DNA of 64,000 bases from Eonycteris spelaea. Taxonomy: Eukaryota > Chordata > Mammalia > Chiroptera > Pteropodidae. The notes beneath the pieces are model-generated. The model did not search any database. It had not been told where the DNA came from and saw only the letters and a list, made by a program, of their open reading frames with translations. Both the position numbers and the translations under genes were made by a program. The stretch lies in the NCBI GenBank assembly GCA_003508835.1, contig PUFA01000070.1:6820001-6884000 (forward strand). Reading direction: 5' to 3'. Of the stretch, positions 1-11,480 are shown piece after piece (position 1 is the first letter of the stretch; each line of letters starts with the position of its first letter).

Positions 1-1281
1 CCCTTGTGCTGAAGCATAAGCTTAATAAAACTGTTCCAGGGTTTCCTCTTGATTTCTCCCTTGGGGAACCCAAGATCTTCAGTGCTGTTAACAAAGGACA
101 AGGTCCATAATTCAAGTTCTTCTAGGAAGTTAAGACAGAGGTTTCTCTTGAGCCTGTGGCTAAAGTTGCCTTTAGTTCAAAGGACCTGCATACCACAAAG
201 GGACATCTTGGGGTGATTAGCCTTAAACCTCTAAAGCCAAATCGACCCCTTCATTGTTCCCCAACATTAAAGGACCTCAAATAAATCTGCTCTATTTACC
301 CCAGCATGGATAAACTTAATACACAGAAAAGAAGCAATTACAATTGCATCTCTTTTACCTGATTGTATTATGGAAATAGACATTGTGTCTCACTGGGGAA
401 CAGGGACATAAAGGTTGTCAGTTCTCTTGGCTATCAAAGAGAAAGACTCTAGAAGGTAATAAACTTTGTACTCTCTTGGGTCTGTGGAATTGTTTAATAC
501 CTCCAGAAATATTTATTGCTTGTCCCAGCTGAAACCTGACAAGATATTTGAAAGGATATAATGACTTTAATGATCCAAAATTTGGCCAAATTGCACGCTA
601 ATGTCAGAGCCTAATATGGAATGTACTCCGAGGAAAATATTTCAACAATGCATGAATGGATTTCTCAGTCCTTTGCCACCATTTAGGCAGCAACTCAATT
701 ATTGAGGTATTAAAAACAGCTGTCTTTGTTTTATAAATATAGTCTTTACAAGACCAGAGGTGTAGCTTCAGGAAACAATTCAAAGCCCACCAATTCCTTT
801 GACTATCCCAGAAACTTCCCTATTTATCTCAAGAGGCTTATAAATATTGGCTTGAAGGGGAGCTTGCATTCTTATCCCTGCACCTTTGAAATATAAATAC
901 CTGGTATTCTCCAAGAACTCTTAACTGGGCCATCTTTTAAAATTCAAGTTTCATAGAGCTGATTCTTATTTAAAAAAAAAAAAAACTCAGCCATCTGAGC
1001 AGATCAATTTAACTTATTCCAACTAGTAATATATTGCCCCTTCCTAACTACCTAGAAGAACTTGAATTAGGGGTCTTGCCTATAATAAGAGGTTAGCAGA
1101 AATAACCTCTTTTGACCTATCTGTAGGGTAGGAAAATTTCTATTTACTAAAATATGCTCATCTGATCAGCCTCAGGCATCTTACTTCATCCTTAACTCAG
1201 GATGTATTATATACCCATTTCCCTTTCTGTCTCTGAACCTCTTGTTACATGAATTTTCTGTCTCTCTCTCTCATATACAGG
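1..1281. other. Unclassified stretch upstream of an LTR
   Basis: No exon, RNA gene or named repeat is recognised. It runs directly into the family A LTR, so it could be decayed internal sequence of that provirus. No retroviral motif is readable, and the bases just before the LTR are a CT-rich run rather than the purine tract expected there. An A-run lies at about 972-985. Confidence 0.3.
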
Positions 1282-1682
1282 TGTGGATGAAATGGTGATT
1301 CTATGGAAAGAACCTCACAGGGTGAGCTGATTGTAAACTCCTGAATGGGCAGGTCACGGTGGATAGTCATGCCAGGCATGTAACTTGTTTAGTAAAAGGT
1401 TTATTTTTGCTTTAAGCAAGCCATGTCCATTGCTTCTGTGAATTAATACACCTTTGCAATAACAGTAACCACCCTTAAGAAAGCACATAATCTTAACTAT
1501 TCTATAGTCCAATCCCCGCCCTACTCTCTCCCACCCTCATGTAATCTTCCTTAGTTCCCTCTTAATTTCAAATACATGAAAGAAACTACAACTATTATTC
1601 TCCAGAGCATTTGTGATTTTACTCCCTGGCAATTGTCATCGGTTTTGGCTCAAATTAACTCTTACAAAAATTTTTAAGGCTT
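1282..1682 (+). repeat. LTR, family A copy 1 (ERV1-like)
   Basis: This copy begins at TGTGGATGAAATGG and ends near CTCTTACAAAAATTTTT. It aligns along its whole length with 14246-14700 (same strand) and 6537-6968 (opposite strand). Shared landmarks are GGCAGGTC, the 'GCATGTAACTT' block, 'GCACATAATCTTAACTAT' and the 'CTCCAGAGCATTTG' block. The poly(A) signal seen in the other copies is changed here. The end abuts L1 sequence, so the terminal bases are missing. The class is inferred from the layout (U3, AATAAA, short U5), and no database name is claimed. Confidence 0.7.
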
Positions 1683-3781
1683 CCGGTCAACACGGCAGAG
1701 TATGTAAATGCTATGCTTAACTCCTTTCACAACCACATCAAAATTACAACTAAACTACAGAATAACCATCATTGGGAGTCACCTGAAATCCAGCTGAACC
1801 AAAGTCCTATGAATGGGGACACACTGAAGAGGCCACCTGAGACTGATAGGAGGGGCAGAGATGTGAAACAGGCTAGTCCCACACCTGCATGTGCTGGTTG
1901 AGAATCAGGAGAAATATTCCAACTGTGGAGGTCCCCCTTGAAGAATGAGGGATCCCAGCCCCACACTGGGCTCTCCAGCCCAGGGTTCCGGTGCCGGGAT
2001 GAGAAATCCCCACAACTTCTGGCTATGAAAACCAGCGGAGATTGTGGCTAAGTGAGAAGAAGGGCTGAGGGAGTTGCAGACTTTCCTCTTAAGGGGCTCG
2101 CATGCAAACTTACTCGGTGAGGGACTCACTCGCTCTGAGCTCCAGCGCTGAGGCAGCAGCTTAAAAGGTGTCAGGGACATATAAGGAGGAAGTGAGTTTT
2201 CTGGCTTCAGGGTGTGAGCTGGAGGGCCAGCTTTCTTCCAGACAGAAGTGCTGGCAGAGGGCATTGTTCCTTTGTTGAGTCCTCCCCCAGCTGGCTCGCA
2301 GACCCAGGTGGGCACCATATCTGAATTTCTATCAGCTTAGCTAACACTGGTCACCCCACCCTGGTGATTCTCTGAGACCTCGCCCCTCCCAATGTGTAGG
2401 CCCACCCAATCTCCTTCCAGTGGATTTTACATACAAATTTCTTATCTTGGCTCATGCTATGGACTTTCCTAAAATCTCTCAATGGTTCACAAAACCTAAA
2501 CAAGCAACATCTGGCTTCAGCATGCCCCATGCCTCTTGTTAAGTAGTTCCAAACCCAGCTCTGGGGAAAGCAGCCTCCGTTTGCAGCTTGGCCTCTCAAG
2601 GCACTTCCAAGCCCAGTGTGGATAGCAGCCATCTGCAGATTGCTTGGTGGCTCATGCCAGGCAGCCCCAGGCAGGACACAGGCTGCAGCTGAACTTGGCC
2701 TGCATCAGGGCTACTCCCAGGAGGCCCCGCTTGCGTGCCCAGTGGTCAGCTTCAGTTTGAGCTAGAGCATCACCAGGGATCACATCTGAGGATGACACAT
2801 ACAAAGGGAAGACAGGGCAGGCACTAGAGCCCTACTAAAGTGAGTCCTGCTCTGTAGGGTCAGCCTCTGCACAACAGTTTCTCCACTGGTCACAGCCAGT
2901 CAACAACCAATCATCCAGAGGGCCATTCACTCTCACTAATGAGCAAACAGCAAGCAAGGCTCAACGACAACAGGGAAATACACACAGTCCATATAAGGGA
3001 CATACCTGGAGCACATGGCTCCGGTGGCCAGGGAAGACTATGCTATTGGAACACACAGCACACTTACTATATAAGGCCACATGGGAGACATAACCACCTA
3101 CCTATGCATAGAAACAAACACAAGTTTGTGGCCAAAAAGGAAAGGCAAAGAAACATGTCCCAAATGAAAGAACAGAACAAAGCTCTATAAAAAGAACTAA
3201 ACAGAATGAAGACAAGCAATCTACCAGATGCAGAATTCAAAAATGGTTATAAGGATGCTCAACGAATTTAGGGGAAGAGTAGATGAACTCAAAACTTTAA
3301 CAAAGAGACAGAAAACAAAAATGGAGCTAGAAAACTTAAACAAGAACCAGTCAGAAATAAAAAATAACTGAAATGAAGAATACCTTAGGAGGAATTAACT
3401 GTAGTTTAGATGAAGCAAAGTATAGAAGCGGTAATTTAGGAGACAAGGTAGCAGAAAACACCCAATCAGAATAGCAATTAGAAAAAAGAATCCAAAATAC
3501 TGAGAATAGTTTAAGGGGCCTCTGGGAAGACATCAAGCATATCAACATTTGCAACATTGCATCAGAAAGTAAAGAAAGACAGGAAGGAATTGAAAACCTA
3601 TTTCAAGAAGTAATGATGGAAAACTTTCCTAATGTGGTGAAGGAAATAGATATATAAGCCCAAGAAGTGCAGAGAGTTCCAAAAAACATAAACCCAAAGA
3701 GGCCCACACTAAGACACATCATAATCAAAATGCCAAAGGTTAAAGGCAAGGAGAGAATCTTAAAAGCAGCAAGAGAAAAAC

Positions 3782-3877
3782 ATGAGTTTAAATACACGCA
3801 AACACCCATGATACCTTCAACCAAAATCAAGTGAATAGATGTATCCAATATCTCACAAAGTTTTCTTGTGGATTTTT

Positions 3878-3921
<44 letters not shown>

Positions 3922-4004
3922 GTTTGTTTTGTGGTAAGAGCACTTAACATGATCTACCCTATTGGTATGAAGTTTTAATTATGCCAGATGAAAAAGTTCT
4001 AGAG
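3782..4004 (-). repeat. Inverted copy of an L1 3'-UTR segment inside ORF1
   Basis: Read on the minus strand, this segment matches 5215-5406 nearly base for base outside the GT/CA run, with only scattered single changes and indels. It lies between the ORF1 sequence ending AGCAAGAGAAAAACA and the ORF1 sequence resuming at GTCAGCTGATTTC. It does not begin at a poly(A) end, so it is not an ordinary retrotransposition product. Confidence 0.85.
3882..3921. repeat. (GT)n microsatellite
   Basis: About 20 uninterrupted GT units lie inside the inverted L1 segment. The partner copy at about 5300-5314 has a much shorter CA run, so the expansion happened after the duplication. Confidence 0.95.
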
Positions 4005-4254
4005 TCTGTCAGCTGATTTCTCAACAGAAACTTTTCAGGCCAAAAGGAATTGGCACAAAATATTCAAAATGATGAAAAGAAAGAACTTACAATCAAGATT
4101 ACCCTACCCAGCGAAGTTATCATATAAAATAGGAGGACAGATAAAGAGCTTCCCAGACAAGAAAAAGTTAAAGGAGTTTATTATCAGCAAGCCAATATTA
4201 CAGAAAATGTTAGAGGGACTTCTTAAAGAAGAAAGGAAAAAAAAAGATGAAAAA

Positions 4255-4830
4255 TATAAATTGAAAAATGGCAATAACTCATATCTAGCAATAATTACTT
4301 TAAATATAAATGAATTAAATACTCCACTCAAAAGATTGGATAGCTGAATGAATTTAAAAAAATAAGACCCTTACATATGCTGCTTACGATATATTCATTT
4401 CAGGTTGAAAGACATACCAACTAAAAGTAAAGGGATTAAAAAAAGATGTTTTTAAAAACATAATCCAAAAAAGCTAGGGTAGCAATACTTACCCCAGACA
4501 AAAATAGACTTTAAGACAAAGGCAATTACAAGAAACAAAGAAGGATTCAGTAATCCCACCTCTGGGTATTTATCTGAAGAAACCCAAAACAGTACTTTGA
4601 AGGCACATGCAAATCCCTATGTTCACTGCTGCGTTATTTACAGTAGCCAAGATGTGATGGCATCCTGGGTGTCCATCAATGGATGAATGAGTAAAGAAAA
4701 GGTGGTATATATATATAATAGAATATTACTCAGTCATAAAAAGAATGAAATCTTGGCATCTGCAACAACATAGATAGTCCTAAAGGTTATTGTGCCAAGA
4801 GGAGTAAGAGAAAGACAAATGTCACATGTA
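4255..4830 (+). pseudogene. L1 ORF2 remnant, ends only
   Basis: The first part encodes the endonuclease N-terminus (AIITLNINELNTPLKR near 4285-4335). At about 4543-4548 the sequence passes from the 'AAGAAACAAAGAAGGA' block to 'CAGTAATCCCACCTCTGGG', which belongs close to the ORF2 C-terminus. The reading then continues as the usual C-terminal region around 'CCATCAATGGATGAATGAG' and 'GAATATTACTCAGTC'. The endonuclease core, reverse transcriptase and Z domain are absent. Confidence 0.8.
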
Positions 4831-5160
4831 GAATCTAGAGAACACAATAAACAAACAAACAATAGAAACAAGCTCATAGATACAGAGAGGATTTTGATGG
4901 TTGTCAGATTGGGTCAGAGGGGTGGGTGAAGAGGTAAGGGGTTTATGAGGTACAAATTGGTAGTTACAAATAGTCATAAGGATGTAGAATATAGCATGGG
5001 AAATATAGTCAGTATTATAATAACTATTTATGGTGTCAGATGGTACTGGATTTATCAGGGTGATTACTTCATAAGTTATATAAATGTCTAATCGTTGTGG
5101 TGTACACCTGAAACTAACATAATATTGTAAGTCAACTATAACTGAAATAAATAAAAATAA

Positions 5161-5482
5161 TCTTTTGAAGTATAATACTGTAGTTAACTATAGGTACTCT
5201 GTTGTATAGTAGACCTCTAGAACTTTTTCATCTGGCACAATTAAAACTTCATACCAATAGGGAAGATCATGTTAAGTGCTCTTACCAAACAACAAACAAC
5301 ACACACACACACAAAAATCCACAAGAAAACTTTGGGAGATATTGGATACACCTATTCCTTGATTCTGGTTGAAGGTATCATGGTGTTTGCATGTATTTAA
5401 ACTCATTGAATTGTTGACATTATATGTGTGCAGTTCTTTGTATAAAGATTATACTTAATAAAGCTATTAGTTTTTTCTAAAA
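5161..5482 (+). mobile_element. L1 3' UTR fragment (second L1 end)
   Basis: This follows the A-rich end of the previous L1. Landmarks are the L1 3'-UTR blocks 'TAGTTAACTATAGGTACTC', 'GTTAAGTGCTCTTACC', a CA run and a terminal 'AATAAAGCTATTAG'. It contains 5215-5406, the sense partner of the inverted segment in the upstream ORF1. Confidence 0.7.
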
Positions 5483-5494
5483 ATAAAAACATTT

Positions 5495-5690
5495 TAAAAA
5501 TTAAAAAAAATTTATCTACAGGTTTTGACATTTCTTATGTTGTCACAGGATTTCTGTACACATGTATGTATTAAATTTAGCTATTCTCTCTTGATAATAT
5601 ATCGTGCCTATTTGATTATTAGACCAGCCAAAGAAACCTGGGGGTAGTGGAAAGTTTATTCCTCTCCCACAGAAGTCTCTCATACAATAG
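5495..5690 (+). repeat. Possible U5 tail of an LTR
   Basis: The bases 'TCTACAGGTTTTGACATTTC' resemble the end of family A LTRs (CTCTACAGGTTTGGATGTTTC on the minus strand at 6537-6570). Downstream, 'AGACCAGCCAAAGAAACC' has the look of the boundary after a retroviral LTR. It is too short for certainty. Confidence 0.35.
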
Positions 5691-6536
5691 TGAAGAGTGC
5701 AAATCTAGTTTCATTTTATAAAAAAGAAAAAAAAATCATGCTGTATGGTGTGCCTTTCAATAACTATACGTTATCCTAGAAAGGTCTTTTATCAAAATAA
5801 ATAGGTTTGGGGACTCCAAAAGTTTCTCATGGATTATATATGTAACTTCTTTTCATTAATATTTTCTAAATTTACAGTTTATTTAAGGCTATTATTAAAG
5901 AGATGCTTTATAAAATGCAACCATAAAGTTATCTGCTTAACTTGTAACCTTTGTGTAACTGTCCACATGCCTGGAATGACCTTGAAAGGATAATAATCAC
6001 TGTTTCCATTTACATAATGCCTCAAAGGTCACGTGAGAGTTTCATGCTAATATACTCTCAACTACCTGCTATTCTGTAGTTAGGTATGCAACTGCCTTTA
6101 CTTTGTTCCTTTGCCTACCTACATTTACGGTCATGCTGTCATTTTGTTGTCTATTTGGGAGCTCTTTTGGGGCTGTTTGCCAGGAATCAACCCAAACTTT
6201 TATACTTTTTGTGTGCTGTTTTGTTGTATAATGCTGACTTCTTATTGGTTAATTTTTTTAGGGGTTCATAATCTTGGTTATAATCTTGAATCGTCACGTG
6301 TTATAATTTTTTTCCTAATAACTAATCCGTAGATCATCTGTGACGTGAAATGTGATGTAGGTTTCAAATCTGTATGTTGGGATGGAATGTGCTCCTTTTC
6401 TTCAACTCCGTGATTTGGGCTGGAGCCTAGCAATGCAGATGGTCATATAAGGTTTATTGATTTTGTGTTTTTTGTCTTTGGTCCTCCAGAATTTCATTTC
6501 TCAATACACATCCGGAGTCATGGAATCCAATTGTCA
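5691..6536. other. No recognised feature
   Basis: AT-rich DNA between an LTR-like tail and the inverted family A LTR. Two overlapping short open frames near 6086-6332 show no family signature. It could include degraded provirus body belonging to the LTR at 6537. Confidence 0.4.
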
Positions 6537-6968
6537 ATGTAAGAAACATCCAAACCTGTAGAGAATTTTTATTAGAGTTTATTTGAGCTGAACTGATGAC
6601 ATCTGCCAGAGAGTGAGAACTTAAATGCTCCAGAGAATAAAAGTTTTGCAGCTTCTTTTATGCATTTGAGATTGAGGAAAGAATATATGGAAGATTACAC
6701 AGAGGTGGGTAAAAACAAGGCAGAACTGAATTATAAGATAGTTAAGATTATGCGCTTTCTTGAGGGTCATTAAAGCTCATTTCAAAAGTATGCTAACCCA
6801 GATGCACAGAAACAACAAACAGGATCTGCTTAAGGCAAAGATGAAACTTTTACTAAAATATATGCCTGTGGCATGACCATTCGCCATGACCTGCCCATTT
6901 AGGAATTTATGATCTGATTACCCAGTGAAATTATTTTCCATAGAACCTCTTCTTTTTTCATCCACACA
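6537..6968 (-). repeat. LTR, family A copy 3 (minus strand)
   Basis: On the minus strand it reads TGTGTGGATG...TTTCTTACA, with AATAAA at 6588-6593 and a short U5. It is the most complete copy and defines the TG...CA ends. No clear target duplication is visible, so it may be part of a rearranged provirus. Confidence 0.7.
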
Positions 6969-7214
6969 ATCATGGGCTTTGAAAAAAATATATTCTTTTT
7001 CAGTTTTATTCATTCAACATATTTATTAAGCAACTATTACACACCAGGAAGTGTGATAAACTTTTTAGATGTAAGCAGTGGTTCTCTCAAAAAAACTAGA
7101 CACTATTTCTTTAATTTTCAGACCGATTAGGATCCTAATAATATAATTACAGCCACTCTATATTATGTTTGCATATATATATATAGCAGCAGAGTATAAG
7201 TATCAAAGTATTAG

Positions 7215-7540
7215 GTGTTTTTTTTTAATTTAAAAATTTTTTTCAATTACAGTTGACATTTAGAATTATATTTGTTTCAGTTGTACAGCATAGTGGTTAG
7301 ACATTCACAAATTTACTCCCTCCAATGAGACTAGTATCTACCTGACACCAAACATAGATATTACAGTATTGTTGACTATATTCCTTATGCTATACTTCAC
7401 ATTCCCATGACCATGTTGTAACTACCAATTTGTACTTCTTAATCCCTTCACCTTTTCACTCAGCCCCCTAACTCTCTCCCATCTGGCAACCATTAGTTTG
7501 CTGTCTATGTTTCTGATATTAGGTTTCTTGAATGGTATTC
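7215..7540 (-). mobile_element. L1 3' end, antisense
   Basis: A T-rich start (reverse of the A tail) is followed by the reverse complement of a Laurasiatherian L1 3' UTR. The blocks 'CAGTTGTACAGCATAGTGG', 'AACTACCAATTTGTACTTC' and 'CTCTCCCATCTGGCAACC' mirror the sense L1 end at 4870-5160. Confidence 0.75.
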
Positions 7541-7754
7541 TTTGTAAGTTTTTTCAATCTAAACTGGAATAGAACATTCTAAGTTTGAGCTAAAGCTTAT
7601 CCAGAGACTCAGAAACATGTTTCAAAAAAGACATGTAGAGTTCTTCCTCAGTAGCCTTTATAAAGAATAAGCTTTCTTTCATGATGCCAAATACTCTAAC
7701 AGAAGTTGTGAATTTCTTTGTCAATGTACCAACTTTATTTTATTTATTTATTGT

Positions 7755-8275
7755 TTTTATTTTTTTTTATTTTTGTCTAACTTTATTTTAAATGGACTTT
7801 ATGACCTATAACTTACATGCCTTAAAATGCATGCATTTTAAATGTACTGTTTAATGAGTTTTGATAAATTTATATACCCAATTAACTGCTACTTCCATCA
7901 AAATATAGAGCATTTCTATATAGAAAGTTCCCCATGCCAGTTTTATCCAACCCTTCCCATACCCCAGGCAATCACTAATCTGGTCTTTATCATTACAGAC
8001 TACTCTAAAATATATCAAATAAATGATGGAATATATACTCTTTTGTATTTAGTTTCTTTTACTTTGCATATTTATCTTTAATTCATCCACGTTGCTGTGT
8101 GTATGTATCAGCAGTTTGTTCCTTTCATTACTGGTTGTATTCTATTGTGTGGAAATGCCACAGATTCTTTATTAATTTACATGTTGATATATACTCAGAA
8201 TTATTCACATATATTGCTTCTATGAAACTTCTCATACAAAATATACTCTGTGGACATGTGCTTTCATGTTAAGTT
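7755..8275 (-). mobile_element. L1M fragment, antisense
   Basis: Old L1 3'-end sequence read in reverse: 'CCCCAGGCAATCACTAATC', 'TTCATCCACGTTGCTGTGTG' and 'GTTCCTTTCATTACTGG'. It is heavily diverged. The 79-residue open frame here (7842-8081) is a by-product. Confidence 0.7.
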
Positions 8276-9050
8276 TGACTTTGTACATAAAATAAAAACC
8301 ATGTTAAAAAAGCAATGAAATGTTTGAAAGGAGTATTTTAGATACTAGGCATCTGAAGAACTGGTTATAGGCCTACTTGGGCACTTTACTAATGCATTAC
8401 TTTGGCAAAGACAAAAATATTTTTAAACTTTGCTTTCTTCATAAGTAATAAAAGCTTGATTTCATTATGAAGCTTTATAATTGTTTTCTCAATTATAAAG
8501 CTTAACAGAAATAAGCTCATTTGACATAATTTTAATGAAAAAGGACAATGTAAAATTATTTAAGATTTGATATTTAAGTTTATCTCCTTAGTAATTTTTT
8601 AAAGAACAAATTGGATGATTGTAAAATCTAGAAGTAGCTTTATATAGAAAAATTAAGCACTTCAATGGCATCTTACCTTAAATGAATTCCTCTTCAGTTA
8701 AAATTACACATTTATCTTTGATTAATAAGAAGCAGCATTCATCACATGGGAGCTACAGATCCAGCTGTAGAGTAATGTATAAAAATGTATTCTTCTGTCG
8801 TTCAATCAAATTCTAACTTGAGAATAAAATTCTTCCTTATAACTATTCTAGAGAGAATTTTATCTCTTTCCCCCTCTAGGAATCTTTAAACATTTTCCCA
8901 CTTCTTATTTGAGAGTATTTTCCTGCTTCCTTTTTGTTTCATTTACTATTTTTAAGTAAACGTTAAAAGTTGTGGTATAAGCCTGAATGCGTTTGGCCTA
9001 TTCCTTTACTCTGGGTCTCACAATCTGAGAGGAAATTTGTTTCCAAGCTC
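8276..9050. other. No recognised feature
   Basis: AT-rich sequence with no exon, RNA gene or repeat that I can name. Confidence 0.4.
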
Positions 9051-9535
9051 ATTCAGGTTGCTTGCTGAATTCAGTTCCTTGCAGTTGTAGGGCCGAGGTC
9101 TGTATTTTCTTGGTGCTTTCAGATCACCTCTATTCCTCATCACATTGCCCCTCCATCTTCAAAAAGTAGCAGTCCTTGGAGTCTTTCTCACGCTTCGAAT
9201 CTCTCTGCCTTTCCCTTCATTGCATCTCCTCTCCTGACTCCAGCTGGATGTTCTTGGCTTTAAGGGTTCATATGATTAGATTGGGCCCATATAAGTAATC
9301 TCCCTATTTTAAGGCTCGTACCCTTCTTCCATCTGCAAAGTCCCTGTGCCCTGTGATAAAATATTCACAGGATCCAGGGATTAGAGTATGAATATCTTTG
9401 GGGAGGCATTTTACCTACCATGTAAGAGAAGAGGAATTAGACTCCACCCTTAGAGGAGGGGTAGTAAAATACATTTTAGGCAAGCATGCGGGATGGGGGA
9501 TAGTGTAGCCATTTTGGGAAAACACAATGTGCCAC
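9051..9535 (-). repeat. MaLR (MLT1-type) LTR fragments, antisense
   Basis: The sequence from 'CAGTTCCTTGCAGTTGTAGG' through 'ATTAGATTGGGCCCATATAAG' and 'TAATCTCCCTATTTTAAGG' to 'GGGAGGCATTTTACC' matches the reverse-strand pattern of MLT1-like LTRs. A second piece follows at 9420-9535, ending AATGTGCCACA. The subfamily is not determined. Confidence 0.55.
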
Positions 9536-9639
9536 ACTTTCTTCCTTGCTTCAATTGGAAACCAGTAGAAGAATACTGGCAGAAAATTCCTAAACAGGAA
9601 ATGGATCTGCTTATAGTTTTCCTTGAGAAAATTAGATCT

Positions 9640-10105
9640 GATATGCAAGAAAAGAGCCAGGTGATTTCTTGCCTATTTCTTGATTTTTTGGTTTGTTTTA
9701 TCTCCTGCCTTTGAAAACTTTATACCTTGTAGTAGACACTGTTGTGTTTCTTAGATCTTGGATGCAGTCCAGGTGCAAAGAGTGTGGCTAGCAGGCAGCC
9801 TCCACATGTCAACAACTTCAAGTTTTGCCTTAGCTTCAGGAAGTCACATTTTATGATGGCACCTCCTTTTTTGGATAGCCTGCATCTGGTGACTGATTGT
9901 GGCAGATGTATAAAAACCCAATCATTTTGGCCCAATGTGAGATGTGCTTATTTCCAGACATCTGCTAGTTTAAGTCATAGTTTGATTTCCTTTTCTGTCC
10001 AATTCTGCTAACTCCCCTTTTCCTTCTTAGGTATTGATTCTTAATGAATACATTACACCCCAAACTTCTCAAAATCTGTTTTTAGGTAATCCAGCCCTTG
10101 AAAGG
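9640..10105 (+). repeat. ERVL-type 5' LTR
   Basis: An LTR-like segment with a TATA-like box ('TGTATAAAAACCC', about 9907-9919) and an old poly(A) and U5 region near 10030-10095. It ends just before a primer-site-like 'TGGTACCAGGAAGGG'. ERVL pol remnants follow on the same strand. The 5' boundary is uncertain. Confidence 0.55.
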
Positions 10106-10251
10106 TGGTACCAGGAAGGGTCTGAGAAAGCAGATGTAACTACTAAGTAGATGTAGAGCTGCATTAATTATCATTCGACTGGCCCCCATCACAAATAGCT
10201 TCTGGAACAGTGTGGTGGTCTATTTATTAAAACCTTTCAGCAGTGTCTTGC

Positions 10252-10252
<1 letters not shown>

Positions 10253-10319
<67 letters not shown>
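10253..10319. repeat. (CA)n microsatellite
   Basis: About 33 uninterrupted CA units inside the 5' part of the ERVL body. Its purity suggests that length still varies. Confidence 0.97.
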
Positions 10320-10321
<2 letters not shown>

Positions 10322-10879
10322 GAATTGAGTCTAGAAACCCAAAAGAACAGTGCTTTCTCAAGATACAGGATTTAATACACTGACAACTCCACCAGGAGAT
10401 GATGTGAACCCTCTACTGGAAAGGCTTTTAAATCTGAGCCAGATTTTAGAATTGGAAAACTTTGATTACAAATGTGGCTGGTTCCTGTGAGAAACAATCC
10501 TGCACTGCCATGACAATTATACTTAAATGAGTTCCCTGGTCTTTCCTCAAAGGAATCTATAGCATTTAATTGAGAAAGGGGGAAACTCAGATATTATGAG
10601 GATGGAAGAACAGAATGTATGAGTGAACATTAACACCTAAAGACCCACACTATTCTCTTGCCCCTTCTTAGCGTTTAGGCACGTGAGCTCCAGATGATAA
10701 ATGGAGTATTGACAAAGTCCCGCTTACGGTGAGTTCCCTGTGACAGTGGGCTCATTTAGTGGTCATTTGCCATCTGGGATTTAAACACTGGATAGTTGGA
10801 GCAACTCCCACATTGCATCCTTGGTCTTTGAGGTAAAAGTTATTATAGTGGGGTAAGGCCAGTGGTGGACCTATAAACT

Positions 10880-11480
10880 GATTGATTGGTATATAAATTT
10901 ATTTCTATGCCATTGAGAAAAGATGATGAAAATCAGTTTACATTCGTATGGAATGGACACAATAATCTTTAGACTTTCACTCTAAGGCTTTGTTAACTCT
11001 CCCGCCCTCTCTCATAATACAGTATGAAGAGATCTGACCATCTGGACATCCCACAGAACATTATTTTGGTCCATTACATTGATAGCATTATATTTATCAG
11101 GCTGAATGAGTAAAAATGCAAGAATTCTTGGCAAAATGCATCATTCCAGTGAGTGGGAAATAAACACAGTGATGTTCAGGAAACTTCCTCTTCTGTAAAA
11201 CTTATAAGGGTCTAACGTTCCAAAGTGTGCTGAGATATCCTGTTCAAAGTCAAGATAAATTATTATATTTCACACCTCCCAATATGAAAAGAGAAGTATG
11301 CTATTTGTTGGCCTCTTTCATTTTTGGAAGCAGCATATTTTATATCTATAGATACTGCTCTGGCCTCAGAGACTGAGAGACTGAAAAGCTACTGTCTTTG
11401 AGTGGGGTCCAAAGGAAGAAAGTTCCTTGTTTTTAAGAAACATAATTCAATACGTTCTATTGTGTTGGTGGTATTAGTGG
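10880..11480 (+). pseudogene. ERVL pol (reverse transcriptase) remnant
   Basis: Short blocks of the reverse transcriptase palm are readable. The catalytic box lies at 11075-11086 and reads YIDS, so one of the two adjacent aspartates is lost. A stop follows within ten codons, and the frame is broken again upstream. The match to ERVL-type pol is from pattern recognition of the surrounding DNA. No open frame of useful length remains. Confidence 0.65.

Larger units (their letters stand above)
3130..4260 (+). pseudogene. L1 ORF1 remnant (RNA-binding chaperone)
   Basis: ORF1p of L1 is the trimeric RNA-binding chaperone of the L1 RNP. The N-terminal part is read at about 3150-3400 (KEQNKAL, then after a stop a stretch containing NLPDAEF). 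The C-terminal domain is read in an open frame from 4069 (LPYPAKLSYKIGGQIKSF, then DKKKLKEF). Stops break the frame early, for example at 3188. About 223 bases of inverted foreign L1 3'-UTR sequence (3782-4004) replace the expected junction between the two halves. It cannot encode a working protein. Confidence 0.8.
1683..5160 (+). mobile_element. L1 retrotransposon, near full span but with most of ORF2 missing
   Basis: This is a sense L1 with a G+C-rich 5' UTR (about 1683-3130), ORF1 (about 3130-4250), the first part of ORF2 (about 4255-4543), then a direct jump to the ORF2 C-terminus (about 4545-4830) and a 3' UTR ending in an A-rich tail near 5143-5160. The 3' UTR has the Laurasiatherian look ('GTACACCTGAAACTAACATAATATTGTA'-type ending). 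The missing part covers the rest of the endonuclease and the whole reverse transcriptase, so the copy is dead. Half-L1 (HAL1) elements of bats share the idea of ORF1 without ORF2, but this copy keeps both ORF2 ends and looks like an internal deletion. An inverted 3'-UTR segment sits inside ORF1. Confidence 0.85.

Noticed and set aside
3603..3950. 115-residue minus-strand open frame with a His/Thr run
   Set aside because: Antisense to L1 ORF1; the run is the GT microsatellite read in another frame.
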